DNA from: Bacillota bacterium
GTDB lineage: Bacteria > Bacillota > Clostridia > Clostridiales > Clostridiaceae
DNA length: 42,362 nucleotides
Direction: 5' to 3'
NCBI GenBank assembly: GCA_023424785.1
Contig: JAFADP010000015.1
Span: 1 to 42,362 of the forward strand
In this document: piece after piece, positions 1-8,249 of the stretch
Layout: each line of letters starts with the position of its first letter
Numbering within the stretch: position 1 is the first letter of the stretch
The notes under the pieces: generated by a model
Database searches by the model: none
What the model saw: only the letters and a program-made list of their open reading frames with translations
Told to the model about the DNA's origin: nothing
Translations under genes and position numbers: made by a program

Positions 1-497
1 CAAGTAATGGAGTAATATTAGTTGAAGGAATTCATGGATTAAATCCATTATTAACAAATGCTGTTCCAGATGAAAATAAGTTTAAAATATATATATCTGC
101 ATTAACTCAATTAAACTTAGATAATCATAATAGAATATCTACAACAGATGTAAGAAAGATTAGAAGGATAGTAAGAGATTATCTATCAAGAGGATATGGT
201 GCAGAAGAAACACTATTAATGTGGCCAGCTATTAAAAAAGGTGAAAGAGAAAATATATTTGTATATCAAGAAGAAGCTGATGTTATGATAAATTCAACAT
301 TAGTATATGAATTATGTGTATTAAAATCATATGCTTTAAAAGAATTAAAGAAAATACAGCCATCTAGTGAAGTTTATTATGAGGCGCAGAGATTAATTTC
401 ATTTTTAGAGTTTTTTGAAGAAATAAGTTTTGAAGAAGTTCCTAGAAATTCTATACTTAGAGAATTTATTGGTGGAAGCTGTTTTTATAAATATTAA
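1..497 (+). CDS. Uridine kinase-like nucleoside kinase, C-terminal part (5' truncated by window)
   Basis: The gene enters from the left edge, read in frame 3 from base 3, and ends at a TAA at 495-497, leaving 164 residues. The visible part begins with the end of a kinase core strand (VILVEGIHGLNP). It continues through residues typical of the uridine kinase/phosphoribulokinase P-loop family (ISTTDVRKIRRIVRDYLSRGY, where the Arg-rich helix is the nucleotide lid), then a helical tail. In clostridia this family is usually a protein of about 550 aa with N-terminal TGS and threonyl-tRNA-synthetase-like domains fused to the kinase. Those domains would lie outside the window, so the fusion is an inference. 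Expected role: phosphorylation of uridine or a related nucleoside in salvage. A hairpin with a T tract follows. Confidence 0.75.
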   Translation, partial: SNGVILVEGIHGLNPLLTNAVPDENKFKIYISALTQLNLDNHNRISTTDVRKIRRIVRDYLSRGYGAEETLLMWPAIKKGERENIFVYQEEADVMINSTLVYELCVLKSYALKELKKIQPSSEVYYEAQRLISFLEFFEEISFEEVPRNSILREFIGGSCFYKY

Positions 498-548
498 ATA
501 AGGTGAACCTTTGTCAAAGACGCAATAAAAAAGGTTATTAAGATAATA

Positions 549-587
549 AAAGATGATTTCTATATTGTTTAGGAGTCATCTTTTTTT
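549..587 (+). terminator. Intrinsic terminator after the nucleoside kinase gene
   Basis: An AAAGATGA arm (549-556) pairs with TCATCTTT (576-583), and the T run continues to 587. It lies about 50 bases after the kinase stop codon and before the sigma factor gene. Confidence 0.6.
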
Positions 588-721
588 AGGTTATACTGAT
601 ACCTATAATTGTTGTTATCAAATAGAAGTAACTAATCGCATACTTTTTTTTATATTAGTTGTCACATTTATTATATTAAGATTGTTATATAAGTAGATGT
701 ACATCAAGGGAGGAGCAAAAA

Positions 722-1252
722 ATGATTAGTAAGGCTGAAAATATAATTGATTTTGATGAGCTACTTACGAAATCAAAAACAGGAGATAATAAGTCAATAA
801 ATAAATTATATATACAATTAAAAAGACCTATATTTGTGCTGGCACTTTCAATGCTGAATGATTATCATGCAGCAGAGGATATTCTTCAAGAAACTTTTAT
901 AAAGGTAATAGGCAATCCTAATGGATATAAATCAGGGAGTAATGCTAAGGCGTGGATATTAACTATTACAAGAAATTTGTGTTTAAATTATATTAAAAAA
1001 AATAAAAGAGAAGAACTTAGGGATGAATTTGTACTTTGTGATAATAATTCATTTACAGAAGATATTGAAAGTAGTATGGAGTTCTTAAGAATGCTAGAAC
1101 CATTAGAAGAACAGGAAAAGGAAATTATAGCATTAAGATTAGCAGCATCACTTAGTTATAAGCAAATAGCAGAAATATTAGATATATCAATATTTAATGC
1201 AAGAAGTAAATATTCAAGAGGAATAAAGAAGCTTAGAAAAATAGTTAAATAG
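722..1252 (+). CDS. ECF-type RNA polymerase sigma-70 family sigma factor
   Basis: A 176-aa protein with the two-domain layout of extracytoplasmic-function sigma factors. Region 2 is about residues 25-95, including the region 2.2 helix DYHAAEDILQETFIKV and the promoter-melting segment around W78-Y90. Region 4 is about residues 125-172, with the helix-turn-helix SLSYKQIAEILDISIFNARSKYSRG. There is no region 1.1 or region 3. It should direct core RNA polymerase to a small regulon. The start is fixed by a strong GGGAGGAG (709-716) ahead of ATG 722. The next gene begins 11 bases after the stop and encodes a single-span membrane protein, the usual arrangement for an anti-sigma factor, so activity is probably controlled by a cell-envelope signal. 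The target promoters cannot be read from here. Confidence 0.93.
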   Translation: MISKAENIIDFDELLTKSKTGDNKSINKLYIQLKRPIFVLALSMLNDYHAAEDILQETFIKVIGNPNGYKSGSNAKAWILTITRNLCLNYIKKNKREELRDEFVLCDNNSFTEDIESSMEFLRMLEPLEEQEKEIIALRLAASLSYKQIAEILDISIFNARSKYSRGIKKLRKIVK

Positions 1253-1263
1253 GGGCGGTAATT

Positions 1264-2013
1264 ATGTTAAATAAAAATGAGAAAGAATATTTAAAGGCTA
1301 TAAATAAAATTAATTTACCAGAAATAAATGGAGAAAGTAAAATTAAGAGTAAAAGATTTAATTTTTCAAAGAAAATAGTTGTTGCAGCTAGTGCATGTGT
1401 ATTATTTACAATGAGTATGTTAGGAATTAACTTAGTACCAACTACTAGCGGAGCTGATAATGTATTTGTAATTAAAGCTTATGCAACAACAGATGATGGA
1501 AATAAAAGTATAACATTAGAAAAAGGTCAAATAACTAAAATGCCAACAAGATCAGACGGTGAAATACCGCTTCAAGGACTTTTTATTGAAGGTGATAATA
1601 TAGAAAAAATATATGTAGGTTGTAATAGTGGAGCTGTAGTATATTCAGGATCAAGTAATAATGAATCATACATTGAAGATAATCATAAGAGTCTATTATT
1701 AGCTATGGATAATGAATCATCAGAAGTTCTTGGAATTGTAACACAATATTCTGATACAGATGAAATTGATATTGATAAAGTTGGGTTTAGTGATGGAATG
1801 TTTGAAATAAGAAATACAGATAATTTAAAATATCACTATATTTCATGGGAACCATCATATGGCATAATAAGTAATGTGGAAAATAAAACTACCTATAATA
1901 ACGTAGAAGAAATAATAAAAATTAATGTTGAATTTAATGATGGTACAGTTCAAAGTGGAGAGTTAAAAATAACTTTTAATGAAAATGGAGAAATGATAGC
2001 AGAATTTATTTAA
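1264..2013 (+). CDS. Probable membrane-bound anti-sigma factor (DUF4179-like layout)
   Basis: A 249-aa protein with a short, charged N-terminal cytoplasmic part (residues 1-36), one transmembrane helix at about 37-58 (KKIVVAASACVLFTMSMLGIN) and a soluble, probably beta-rich domain outside the membrane (about 60-249). This topology, and its position 11 bases behind the ECF sigma gene, fits an anti-sigma factor that binds the sigma factor with its N-terminus and senses with its outer domain. No zinc-binding HxxxCxxC anti-sigma motif is present in the N-terminus, so it is not the ZAS type. The assignment rests on operon position and topology more than on sequence. An alternative is a membrane effector belonging to the sigma regulon. 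A 12-bp bidirectional terminator follows. Confidence 0.6.
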   Translation: MLNKNEKEYLKAINKINLPEINGESKIKSKRFNFSKKIVVAASACVLFTMSMLGINLVPTTSGADNVFVIKAYATTDDGNKSITLEKGQITKMPTRSDGEIPLQGLFIEGDNIEKIYVGCNSGAVVYSGSSNNESYIEDNHKSLLLAMDNESSEVLGIVTQYSDTDEIDIDKVGFSDGMFEIRNTDNLKYHYISWEPSYGIISNVENKTTYNNVEEIIKINVEFNDGTVQSGELKITFNENGEMIAEFI

Positions 2014-2020
2014 TGTATAA

Positions 2021-2059
2021 ATTAAGGAGTCGCATAAAAGAATTATACGACTCCTTAAT
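2021..2059. terminator. Bidirectional intrinsic terminator between convergent genes
   Basis: A perfect 12-bp inverted repeat: ATTAAGGAGTCG at 2021-2032 and its complement at 2048-2059, with a 15-base loop. It separates the plus-strand anti-sigma gene (stop 2013) from the minus-strand GH13 gene (stop 2060-2062) and should serve both. Confidence 0.75.
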
Positions 2060-4522
2060 CTATTTAGATATTATTATGGTAGAGTACCTATCAAGAGAGA
2101 TTATGTTATTTTTCAAAAACGAGCTATCACTACTTTTAAAAATAACATTACCATTAGAAACATCATCTAAGGATAGTTCAATTTGTGAGCTTGATAAGTT
2201 ATGAATTACATAACAAGTAGCATTATTATAGGTTCTTGTATATGCCATAATTGAGTTATTATCAATATCTAGGCTTTCATAATCTCCTTTTGATAAAGCT
2301 TCATTTGACTTTCTTGTATTTATTATTTTCTTATAATGAGTATACATTGAGTTAGAATCTTTTTGTTGAGATTCTAGTGAAGGAGTAGAGTCATTCATAT
2401 TAAAATTCATAGTATAGGCATAAGGTGATTTTGTTGAATCTGTCCATTTAAATGCTTCTCTAATATTTTCATCTGGTTTTATTCCTAACATTCCTATTTC
2501 CTCACCATAATAAATATAAGGGTTACCTGGTAAGGTCATATATATATTTGCAGCAAGTTTTGCTTTTTCTATGCTATTTAAGGAGCTCATAACACGTTCT
2601 TGATCATGATTAGAAGCAAAGATTCCATCAATATAATTAGAATCTACTTTATTATAGGTAGTTAATATATTTTCATATAGTTTAGATAATGAAGTATTAT
2701 CTTCAGTAAGTGTAGTTTCATTTTTTAAGGAGTTAATTAAGCTTTCTTGGAATGTAAAATTAAACTTTGTATCAAATGGTTGAACATAATCTTCTAGCAA
2801 ATCAGTTTTTTGCCATGCTTCTCCAACTAAATATACATTAGGATTAATTTTTTCACATGATAAAGCAAATTCATTCCACCATTGAATATTTGCATCTAAT
2901 TGATTGTTCATATTTTTAAACTCATTATCACCATAAATATGAATAGCAGCATCTAATCTAAAGCCATCTATACCCATATTTAGCCACTTACTAGCTGCAT
3001 TTTTAATATCTTCTCTAACATTATGATTATTATAATTTAAATCTGGCATACTATTAGAGAAAATTCCATAATAATAGTTATTTCCACTAAGATGCCATAC
3101 AGTAGAATCCCATGATGATTTATCTGAAGGTGAGTATTCGTTAGTATCATTATTATTAACCCATCTATAGTAACTTCCATACTTACCACTAGGATTTAAA
3201 CTAGAAGATGTGAACCATTTATTTAAGTTACTAGTATGATTTATAGGGAAATCAAGAATTATTTTCATATCTCTTTTATGAGCTTCATTAATTAGATTTT
3301 GAAAATCTTCTTCTGTACCATATTGAGGATTAATATCATAAAAGCTAATTACATCATATCCATGATATGAGAGAGAAGAAAAAATAGGCATTAACCATAA
3401 TCCATCTACTCCTAAGTCTTTTAAATAATCTAATTTATTTGTAATACCATTAAAATCTCCAACGCCATCATTATTAGAATCTTCAAAGGAACGTACAAAA
3501 ATTTCATAGTAAACTCCTTCTTTGCTAGACATATCTCCTTTATTTCTTAGTTCTAGAGGAAATTTAGAAGAAGAGTAATCTTTAGAGTAGGTTAATTCAT
3601 TAGTACTTTCTAATATACTTTCTAAAGGAGCCTTATAAAAAGTGTAGTCAGCATCTGAATTATTATTAAAAAATATATTGTCTATATAGGTTGATGTACT
3701 TACGTAATATAAATAATCACCACTAATACAATATACATAGTTATCACTTTCTCCATCATTTATAATACCTTTTAAAGTTTTAGAAAACCAATTTCCATTA
3801 TTTTTACTTGCTAATTGAATATTATAAGTACTTTCAATACTGCCATTAAGCATATTTGAAAATATTATATTATTACCATCAGGTGTTATGGCAGCACGTT
3901 GAACAGGGTAATAGTCATTATTAATTTCTTCACTATATTTAGAAGATGAATAACTTTCTCCATTAAATTCTCCATAATATATATAAGACATTCCTTCTTC
4001 TGTGTATGAAGAATAAACAAGATTATTTTTTTCATCAATAGATAAGATAATATCAGCACTAGATGTATTAATATCATCAATATAAGTTATATTTTCTAAT
4101 GAGTTATTTTTTAAGTCACAAATAGCTATATCAAAATTCGGAATGCTTGTATCACTGTTTAATGATGAATTATCTATAAGTGATAAATATAGTTTACTGC
4201 CATCTAAAGATGTAATGGCATTTAGAACAATAGTATTAATAGGAATTTTAATTTCTATTGGATTTATAAAGTTATTATTTTTTATTTCATACTTAAATAA
4301 TTTTGAAGTGTTTGTATTATTATTTTCTTGTGATAATGTAACAATAGCATATTTATTGTCTTCAGGAATTGATATATTACTTACAAAATATCCTTCCTCT
4401 ATATTAGATATAGTGATTTTCTCAATTAAGCTATTGTTTTTCTCACTACATCCACAAATAGAAAGTGAAAATATACAAAGAATAATTAGTGTAGTATATA
4501 GTTTTTTTAATTTATTAATCAT
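2060..4522 (-). CDS. Alpha-amylase family (GH13) lipoprotein with N-terminal beta-propeller-like domain
   Basis: An 820-aa lipoprotein. The signal peptide ends in a lipobox with the lipid-bearing Cys at C25 (SICGC). Residues about 30-320 contain repeated beta-strand units resembling a TolB/PD40-type propeller (for example AITPDGNNIIFSN at 211-223). Residues about 335-740 form a GH13 TIM barrel. Region I is DFPINH at 424-429; region II is GFRLDAA with nucleophile D524; region III is LVGEAW with acid/base E568; region IV is SNHD with D640. A short beta domain closes the protein. All three catalytic carboxylates are present, so it should hydrolyse alpha-glucans or malto-oligosaccharides at the outer face of the membrane. 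The GH13 subfamily and substrate cannot be told. It lies 102 bases downstream of the two-component genes on the same strand. The start ATG has GGGGGAG ahead of it. Confidence 0.88.
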   Translation of the reverse strand: MINKLKKLYTTLIILCIFSLSICGCSEKNNSLIEKITISNIEEGYFVSNISIPEDNKYAIVTLSQENNNTNTSKLFKYEIKNNNFINPIEIKIPINTIVLNAITSLDGSKLYLSLIDNSSLNSDTSIPNFDIAICDLKNNSLENITYIDDINTSSADIILSIDEKNNLVYSSYTEEGMSYIYYGEFNGESYSSSKYSEEINNDYYPVQRAAITPDGNNIIFSNMLNGSIESTYNIQLASKNNGNWFSKTLKGIINDGESDNYVYCISGDYLYYVSTSTYIDNIFFNNNSDADYTFYKAPLESILESTNELTYSKDYSSSKFPLELRNKGDMSSKEGVYYEIFVRSFEDSNNDGVGDFNGITNKLDYLKDLGVDGLWLMPIFSSLSYHGYDVISFYDINPQYGTEEDFQNLINEAHKRDMKIILDFPINHTSNLNKWFTSSSLNPSGKYGSYYRWVNNNDTNEYSPSDKSSWDSTVWHLSGNNYYYGIFSNSMPDLNYNNHNVREDIKNAASKWLNMGIDGFRLDAAIHIYGDNEFKNMNNQLDANIQWWNEFALSCEKINPNVYLVGEAWQKTDLLEDYVQPFDTKFNFTFQESLINSLKNETTLTEDNTSLSKLYENILTTYNKVDSNYIDGIFASNHDQERVMSSLNSIEKAKLAANIYMTLPGNPYIYYGEEIGMLGIKPDENIREAFKWTDSTKSPYAYTMNFNMNDSTPSLESQQKDSNSMYTHYKKIINTRKSNEALSKGDYESLDIDNNSIMAYTRTYNNATCYVIHNLSSSQIELSLDDVSNGNVIFKSSDSSFLKNNIISLDRYSTIIISK

Positions 4523-4588
4523 AAAATCTCCCCCAATAATTAATATGTAAATATTTTATCAAAGAAGATTTATATAAATAAAAACTTC

Positions 4589-4606
4589 ACACAAACTACA
4601 CAAACT
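4589..4606 (-). promoter_or_regulatory. Tandem 9-bp direct repeat upstream of the GH13 gene, candidate response-regulator site
   Basis: ACACAAACT occurs twice in immediate succession (4589-4597 and 4598-4606; AGTTTGTGT on the minus strand). It lies 67 bases upstream of the GH13 start codon. OmpR-family regulators bind direct repeats of about 10-11 bp, often next to the -35 region, and such a regulator is encoded just upstream. The repeat is seen directly; its use as an operator is inferred. Confidence 0.4.
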
Positions 4607-4624
4607 TTATAAAATAATCAAATT

Positions 4625-6130
4625 TTACAATATTATTGTAAAACATACTCCGTTATCTATGTTTTTAATTGAATATTTAAAATTATGAAGATCTAAAATG
4701 ATTTTTACTATATATAATCCTAGTCCGTTACCACCAGTATTACTATTTCTTGATTTATCAACTCTATAAAAAGCATGAAATAAATTATTTAATTCATTTT
4801 CAGGAATAGAAGAATTGTAATTAATTATTTCAAGAGTCTTATTATTTAAAGATATACTTATTTTAGAGTTATTAGGAGAGTAATTTATAGCATTACTTAT
4901 AATATTACTTAATGCTTTTTTTATAAGATTAGTATCAATTTTAATATATAAGTTATCTTCAATATTTATTGTAAGAGTAATATTTTTTGCTTTTATTAAA
5001 TCTGAATAATAATAAACACATTCTTTTAAAACATTACTTAAATTACTTTCCAATAGGTTTAATTTAAAGTTGCTACTTTCCATTCTTGATATAGTAAGAA
5101 TTTCTTTAACTAGATCCTCCATAGATTCAGTAACTTCTAGGCACCTATTTAAATATTTTTCTCTATTTTTATAAATTCCTATATTATATAGCATTCCTTC
5201 TAACTGGCCTTTTATAATAGTAATTGGTGTTTTTAATTCATGAGATGCAGAGTTGAAAAAGTCTCTTCTTAATCTATCTATTTCTCTTTCTTTCTCAATT
5301 TCTTTTTCAAGAATAGAGTTTGTTGTTTTTAACTTATCTAAAGAAGAAGAGAGATTTGTAGATAAGGTATTTAAGCTAGAGGAAAGAACTCCGATTTCAT
5401 CACTTTGCTTTACATCACATTTAGCATTTAAATTAGTTGATGACATTTCTTTTGCTGTTTTACTTATTTTTATAATAGGTTTAGTAATTATTTTTGAATA
5501 AATATATGATGCAATAAAACTAACTAATAAAATCATTATTAAAACATAAGGTAATAAATTTATAAGAACTTTTGAAGCATCATTAATTGGCTGAAGTCCC
5601 CAAAATAAGTACATAGTATAAGTAGTATTATCTTTTAAAGTAATAGGAACTTTAATATATTTTACATTTGCATTTGCAAGGCTATCTGGAATATATAATT
5701 TAAAATTCAAAGATAAATATTTTAAAAGTTCATCAGTAGATAATTCATCTTTTTTATATTTATAAGATAGTAAAAAACTTTCTTCATTAAATTCAGATAT
5801 ATATGAAGAATCATCAAAAGTATATAATAAGTATTCTGAATCAATAATAGACACATATTTTTTATTACTATCAAATACAATATAAGCATAATTAATTCCA
5901 TAGAAAGTATCATTAGTAAATAAATCAGGAAAGTTATATATAGATTTATTAGAAAAAGAAGAAGTTATATTATAAACTTTTTTATCAATATAATTTTCAT
6001 ATGAAATCGGCATTACTATAACAATAAATAAATAGATTAACATTGAGCATATAATTAATATTAAGCTAGTTATTAAAAAGAATTTTTTATTTATGCTATT
6101 TTTTATTGATTTAATTAACAATATATCCAA
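4625..6130 (-). CDS. Two-component sensor histidine kinase (HAMP, HisKA, HATPase)
   Basis: A 501-aa membrane kinase. TM1 is at about 17-41, followed by an extracytoplasmic sensor of about 140 residues (43-185), TM2 at about 188-212 and HAMP at about 212-265. The dimerisation/phosphoacceptor helix contains SHELKTP with H297. The ATPase domain has the N box (NIISNAINYSPNN, N409/N413) and the G2 box (GNGLGLYIVK, about 468-476). It should autophosphorylate on H297 and pass phosphate to the regulator, whose gene overlaps its start by 20 bases (translational coupling). The sensor domain is not one I recognise, so the ligand is unknown. The GH13 lipoprotein gene downstream on the same strand is a plausible target or co-transcribed output. 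Confidence 0.93.
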   Translation of the reverse strand: MDILLIKSIKNSINKKFFLITSLILIICSMLIYLFIVIVMPISYENYIDKKVYNITSSFSNKSIYNFPDLFTNDTFYGINYAYIVFDSNKKYVSIIDSEYLLYTFDDSSYISEFNEESFLLSYKYKKDELSTDELLKYLSLNFKLYIPDSLANANVKYIKVPITLKDNTTYTMYLFWGLQPINDASKVLINLLPYVLIMILLVSFIASYIYSKIITKPIIKISKTAKEMSSTNLNAKCDVKQSDEIGVLSSSLNTLSTNLSSSLDKLKTTNSILEKEIEKEREIDRLRRDFFNSASHELKTPITIIKGQLEGMLYNIGIYKNREKYLNRCLEVTESMEDLVKEILTISRMESSNFKLNLLESNLSNVLKECVYYYSDLIKAKNITLTINIEDNLYIKIDTNLIKKALSNIISNAINYSPNNSKISISLNNKTLEIINYNSSIPENELNNLFHAFYRVDKSRNSNTGGNGLGLYIVKIILDLHNFKYSIKNIDNGVCFTIIL

Positions 6131-6779
6131 CTCCTCTAACTGTTTGTATGAAATCTACATTTAGTTTTTTTCTTAAGTTCTTTATATGAGTATCTACAAC
6201 TCTACTATCTCCATAATAATCGTATTGCCAAAGAGAAGTTAAAAGTTCTTCTCTAGATAGAACATGTCCACTATTTTTTATTAATGTTAATAGTAGCTCA
6301 TACTCTTTAATTGTTAAATTAATTTTAGTATCATTAACAGAAACAATTAAAGCATTAGTATCTATTCTTATATTTTTATAAGTTATTTCAGTAGAGGTAT
6401 TAAGATTTGCAATGTTTTTGCTTCTACGAAGAATTGTTTCAACACGTTTTAAAAGTAACTTAATAGAAAACGGTTTTGTTATATAATCATCAATATTTAA
6501 GTTAAAGCCCTTAAGTTGCTCTTCTTCACTATCTAATGCTGTTAGCATTATTATAGGAACATTACTTTCTTTTCTTATTATTTCACATAATACATATCCA
6601 TCAATTTTAGGCATCATTACGTCTAAAATAATAAGATCATAGTTAGTTAACTTAAATTTTTCTAATCCATCTAATCCATCAATAGCAGTTATTATATTAT
6701 AGCCAGCATTTTTTAAGAATTCATTTAAAAGCTCTCTTATATCATTCTCATCTTCAACAATTAGTATAGTTCCTCTCAT
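6111..6779 (-). CDS. OmpR/PhoB-family response regulator
   Basis: A 222-aa regulator. The receiver domain (about 3-115) has the acidic pocket E9/D10, phosphoacceptor D53 (LILDVMMPK), the conserved Thr at T80 and K102 (YITKPFS). A winged-helix DNA-binding domain (about 130-222) includes the recognition region DSRVVDTHIKNLRKKL. It is the partner of the overlapping histidine kinase gene. A consensus-like promoter precedes it on the minus strand, and GGCGGAGGAG gives a strong ribosome binding site. Its direct targets probably include this operon and the GH13 gene, judging by position only. Confidence 0.95.
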   Translation of the reverse strand: MRGTILIVEDENDIRELLNEFLKNAGYNIITAIDGLDGLEKFKLTNYDLIILDVMMPKIDGYVLCEIIRKESNVPIIMLTALDSEEEQLKGFNLNIDDYITKPFSIKLLLKRVETILRRSKNIANLNTSTEITYKNIRIDTNALIVSVNDTKINLTIKEYELLLTLIKNSGHVLSREELLTSLWQYDYYGDSRVVDTHIKNLRKKLNVDFIQTVRGVGYIVN

Positions 6780-6809
6780 ATTTACTCCTCCGCCTATATA
6801 TTATTCATA

Positions 6810-6837
6810 ATTATAACAAATAATATTTATTATGTAA
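6810..6837 (-). promoter_or_regulatory. Sigma-A-type promoter of the response regulator operon
   Basis: On the minus strand, TTACAT (plus-strand 6832-6837) and TATAAT (plus-strand 6810-6815) are separated by 16 bases, about 30 bases upstream of the response regulator start codon. The -10 box is perfect and the -35 box is partial. Confidence 0.55.
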
Positions 6838-7036
6838 CTAAAATAAATAATTGTAAATTAAAGGATACTAAAGAAAATTAATTGTATTTTGAAATAATGA
6901 TAGATTTTAATCAAGGAATAAATTTGAAAAAAATATAAGTGATAAAATAAAATGTAAATGATGGTAATAAATAACTCTTAATATATTACAATTAGATATA
7001 TAGAAGGGTAAAAAATATTATTTGTGGGGGATGGAA

Positions 7037-7411
7037 ATGAAAAAAAATATTATTAAAATTTTAGGAACAGTAGTTGTATTAGGTGGTATTATTGGTGGAA
7101 TATATTACTTTACAGATGGATTTGGAATGAATAACAAAAGTATAGTAGGAAATTGGTATAAATCAGATAATGAAAATATGACGTGGAAGTTTTTTGATAA
7201 TGGAACGTTGTTTGTTGGAAAAAATAATTTATATTGTACTTATGAAATAAATGGAGATAAAATAATAGTTGATATAGATCCATTAGATTACTTAGGTGTA
7301 GATATGGATGATGATGCTAGAAGAGAATACGAATATAATATAGATGGGAATAAGTTAATATTAAAATCTACAGATGGTAAAGCAAAGGATCTTACTTTTA
7401 AAAGAGATTAA
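7037..7411 (+). CDS. Small membrane-anchored protein of unknown function, lipocalin-like beta domain
   Basis: A 124-aa protein from ATG 7037, chosen because GGGGG at 7026-7030 is six bases upstream; the earlier in-frame TTG 7022 and ATG 7031 lack a usable binding site. One hydrophobic N-terminal helix (about residues 3-24, KNIIKILGTVVVLGGIIGGIYYF) is followed by an outside domain of about 95 residues. The pattern SIVGNWYKSDN...WKFFDNGTLFV...YEINGDKIIVD is common in small lipocalin-like secreted domains of Firmicutes (DUF5640-type). No catalytic motif is visible. It stands alone, with about 255 bases upstream in which I see only AT-rich sequence. Its function is unknown. Confidence 0.7.
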   Translation: MKKNIIKILGTVVVLGGIIGGIYYFTDGFGMNNKSIVGNWYKSDNENMTWKFFDNGTLFVGKNNLYCTYEINGDKIIVDIDPLDYLGVDMDDDARREYEYNIDGNKLILKSTDGKAKDLTFKRD

Positions 7412-7442
7412 TGTTATATAACTAATATTGGGTGTGGGATAT

Positions 7443-7649
7443 ATGATAATAAGGAAGGATAATAATAAAAAATCATTAGAGCTGACAGAAAAAGAACTTA
7501 TAATATATGGATTATTTAAAGATAAATATATTAATAGAAATGATATATTAAGTAGCTTCATATACAATGAAAATACACTTGTTATTTTATGTAGTGGAAA
7601 TAAATATATTTATAAAAATATAAACAAACACTTAAAGAAATTACTTTAA
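7443..7649 (+). CDS. Small hypothetical protein (PH-domain-like strand pattern)
   Basis: A 68-aa protein from ATG 7443, preceded by a weak GTGGGA; TTG 7428 would add five residues. The alternation of short strands (LELTEKELIIYGLF, NDILSSFIYNENTLVILCSGNKYIY) resembles part of a bacterial PH-like fold, but it is too short to be a full domain. It has no signal peptide or membrane helix. It begins 31 bases after the previous gene, probably in the same transcript, and ends at a strong terminator. I do not recognise its function. Confidence 0.5.
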   Translation: MIIRKDNNKKSLELTEKELIIYGLFKDKYINRNDILSSFIYNENTLVILCSGNKYIYKNINKHLKKLL

Positions 7650-7660
7650 AATAATAATAT

Positions 7661-7701
7661 CTGCTACATAATAGAGAGGAACGTTATGTAGCAGTTTTTT
7701 T
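7661..7701 (+). terminator. Intrinsic terminator
   Basis: CTGCTACATAA (7661-7671) pairs perfectly with TTATGTAGCAG (7684-7694), followed by seven T (7695-7701). It ends the two small-gene transcript just before thiW. Confidence 0.85.
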
Positions 7702-7744
7702 ATTTTCAATTTATGTTAAAATAATTTAGAAAGGGGATGAAAGT

Positions 7745-8248
7745 ATGAAAAAGAAAAATATAGCATATAAAATGACTCTAAGTGGTGTATTAATAGCTAT
7801 TGCAGTTATTTTAGGAACATTTTCAGTACCTATTTTTGGTGGAAGGATGTCTCCAATACAACATTTTGTTAATGTTGTATCTGCAGTTGTTTTAGGTCCA
7901 TATTATGCTTTATTAAATGGTTTTTTAGCTGCTCTAATTAGAAATATTTTAGGAACAGGAAGTCTTTTAGCTTTTCCAGGAAGTATGGTAGGAGGATTTC
8001 TAGCAGGCATCCTATATAAAAAATTTAAAAAGCTAGAGTTTGCATTAATTGGAGAGATTATAGGAACTGGTATTATTGGTGCAATGCTTGCATATCCAAT
8101 AGCAAGTATGTTTTTAGGTGCAGATGCAGCTTTATTTACATATGTTGTACCATTTTTAATTAGTTGTACAGGTGGTGCAATAATAGCCTATATATTTTTA
8201 AAGGTTCCAGCAATTAAAAAATTATTAGTAGGTAGGGGAGAAGAATAA
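7745..8248 (+). CDS. thiW: ThiW, S component of an ECF transporter for a thiamine precursor
   Basis: A 167-aa integral membrane protein with five or six hydrophobic segments. It starts at ATG 7745 behind AAGGGGATG. It carries the ThiW-type pattern early on (GGRMSPIQHFVNVVSAVVLGPYYALLNGF) and glycine-rich helices (GSLLAFPGSMVGGFLAG). S components bind the substrate and work with a shared energising module (EcfT plus two ATPases) encoded elsewhere. The next gene, thiD, starts two bases after the stop. Predicted substrates are the thiazole or pyrimidine precursors of thiamine; ThiW is usually assigned hydroxyethylthiazole. No TPP riboswitch fits between the upstream terminator and this start, which is unusual for the family. 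Confidence 0.85.
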   Translation: MKKKNIAYKMTLSGVLIAIAVILGTFSVPIFGGRMSPIQHFVNVVSAVVLGPYYALLNGFLAALIRNILGTGSLLAFPGSMVGGFLAGILYKKFKKLEFALIGEIIGTGIIGAMLAYPIASMFLGADAALFTYVVPFLISCTGGAIIAYIFLKVPAIKKLLVGRGEE

Positions 8249-8249
8249 T

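Noticed and set aside
4143..4550. Plus-strand open frame of 135 codons opposite the GH13 gene
   Set aside because: It lies wholly antisense to the well-supported lipoprotein N-terminus, has no ribosome binding site, and its hydrophobic translation is a by-product of the minus-strand gene.
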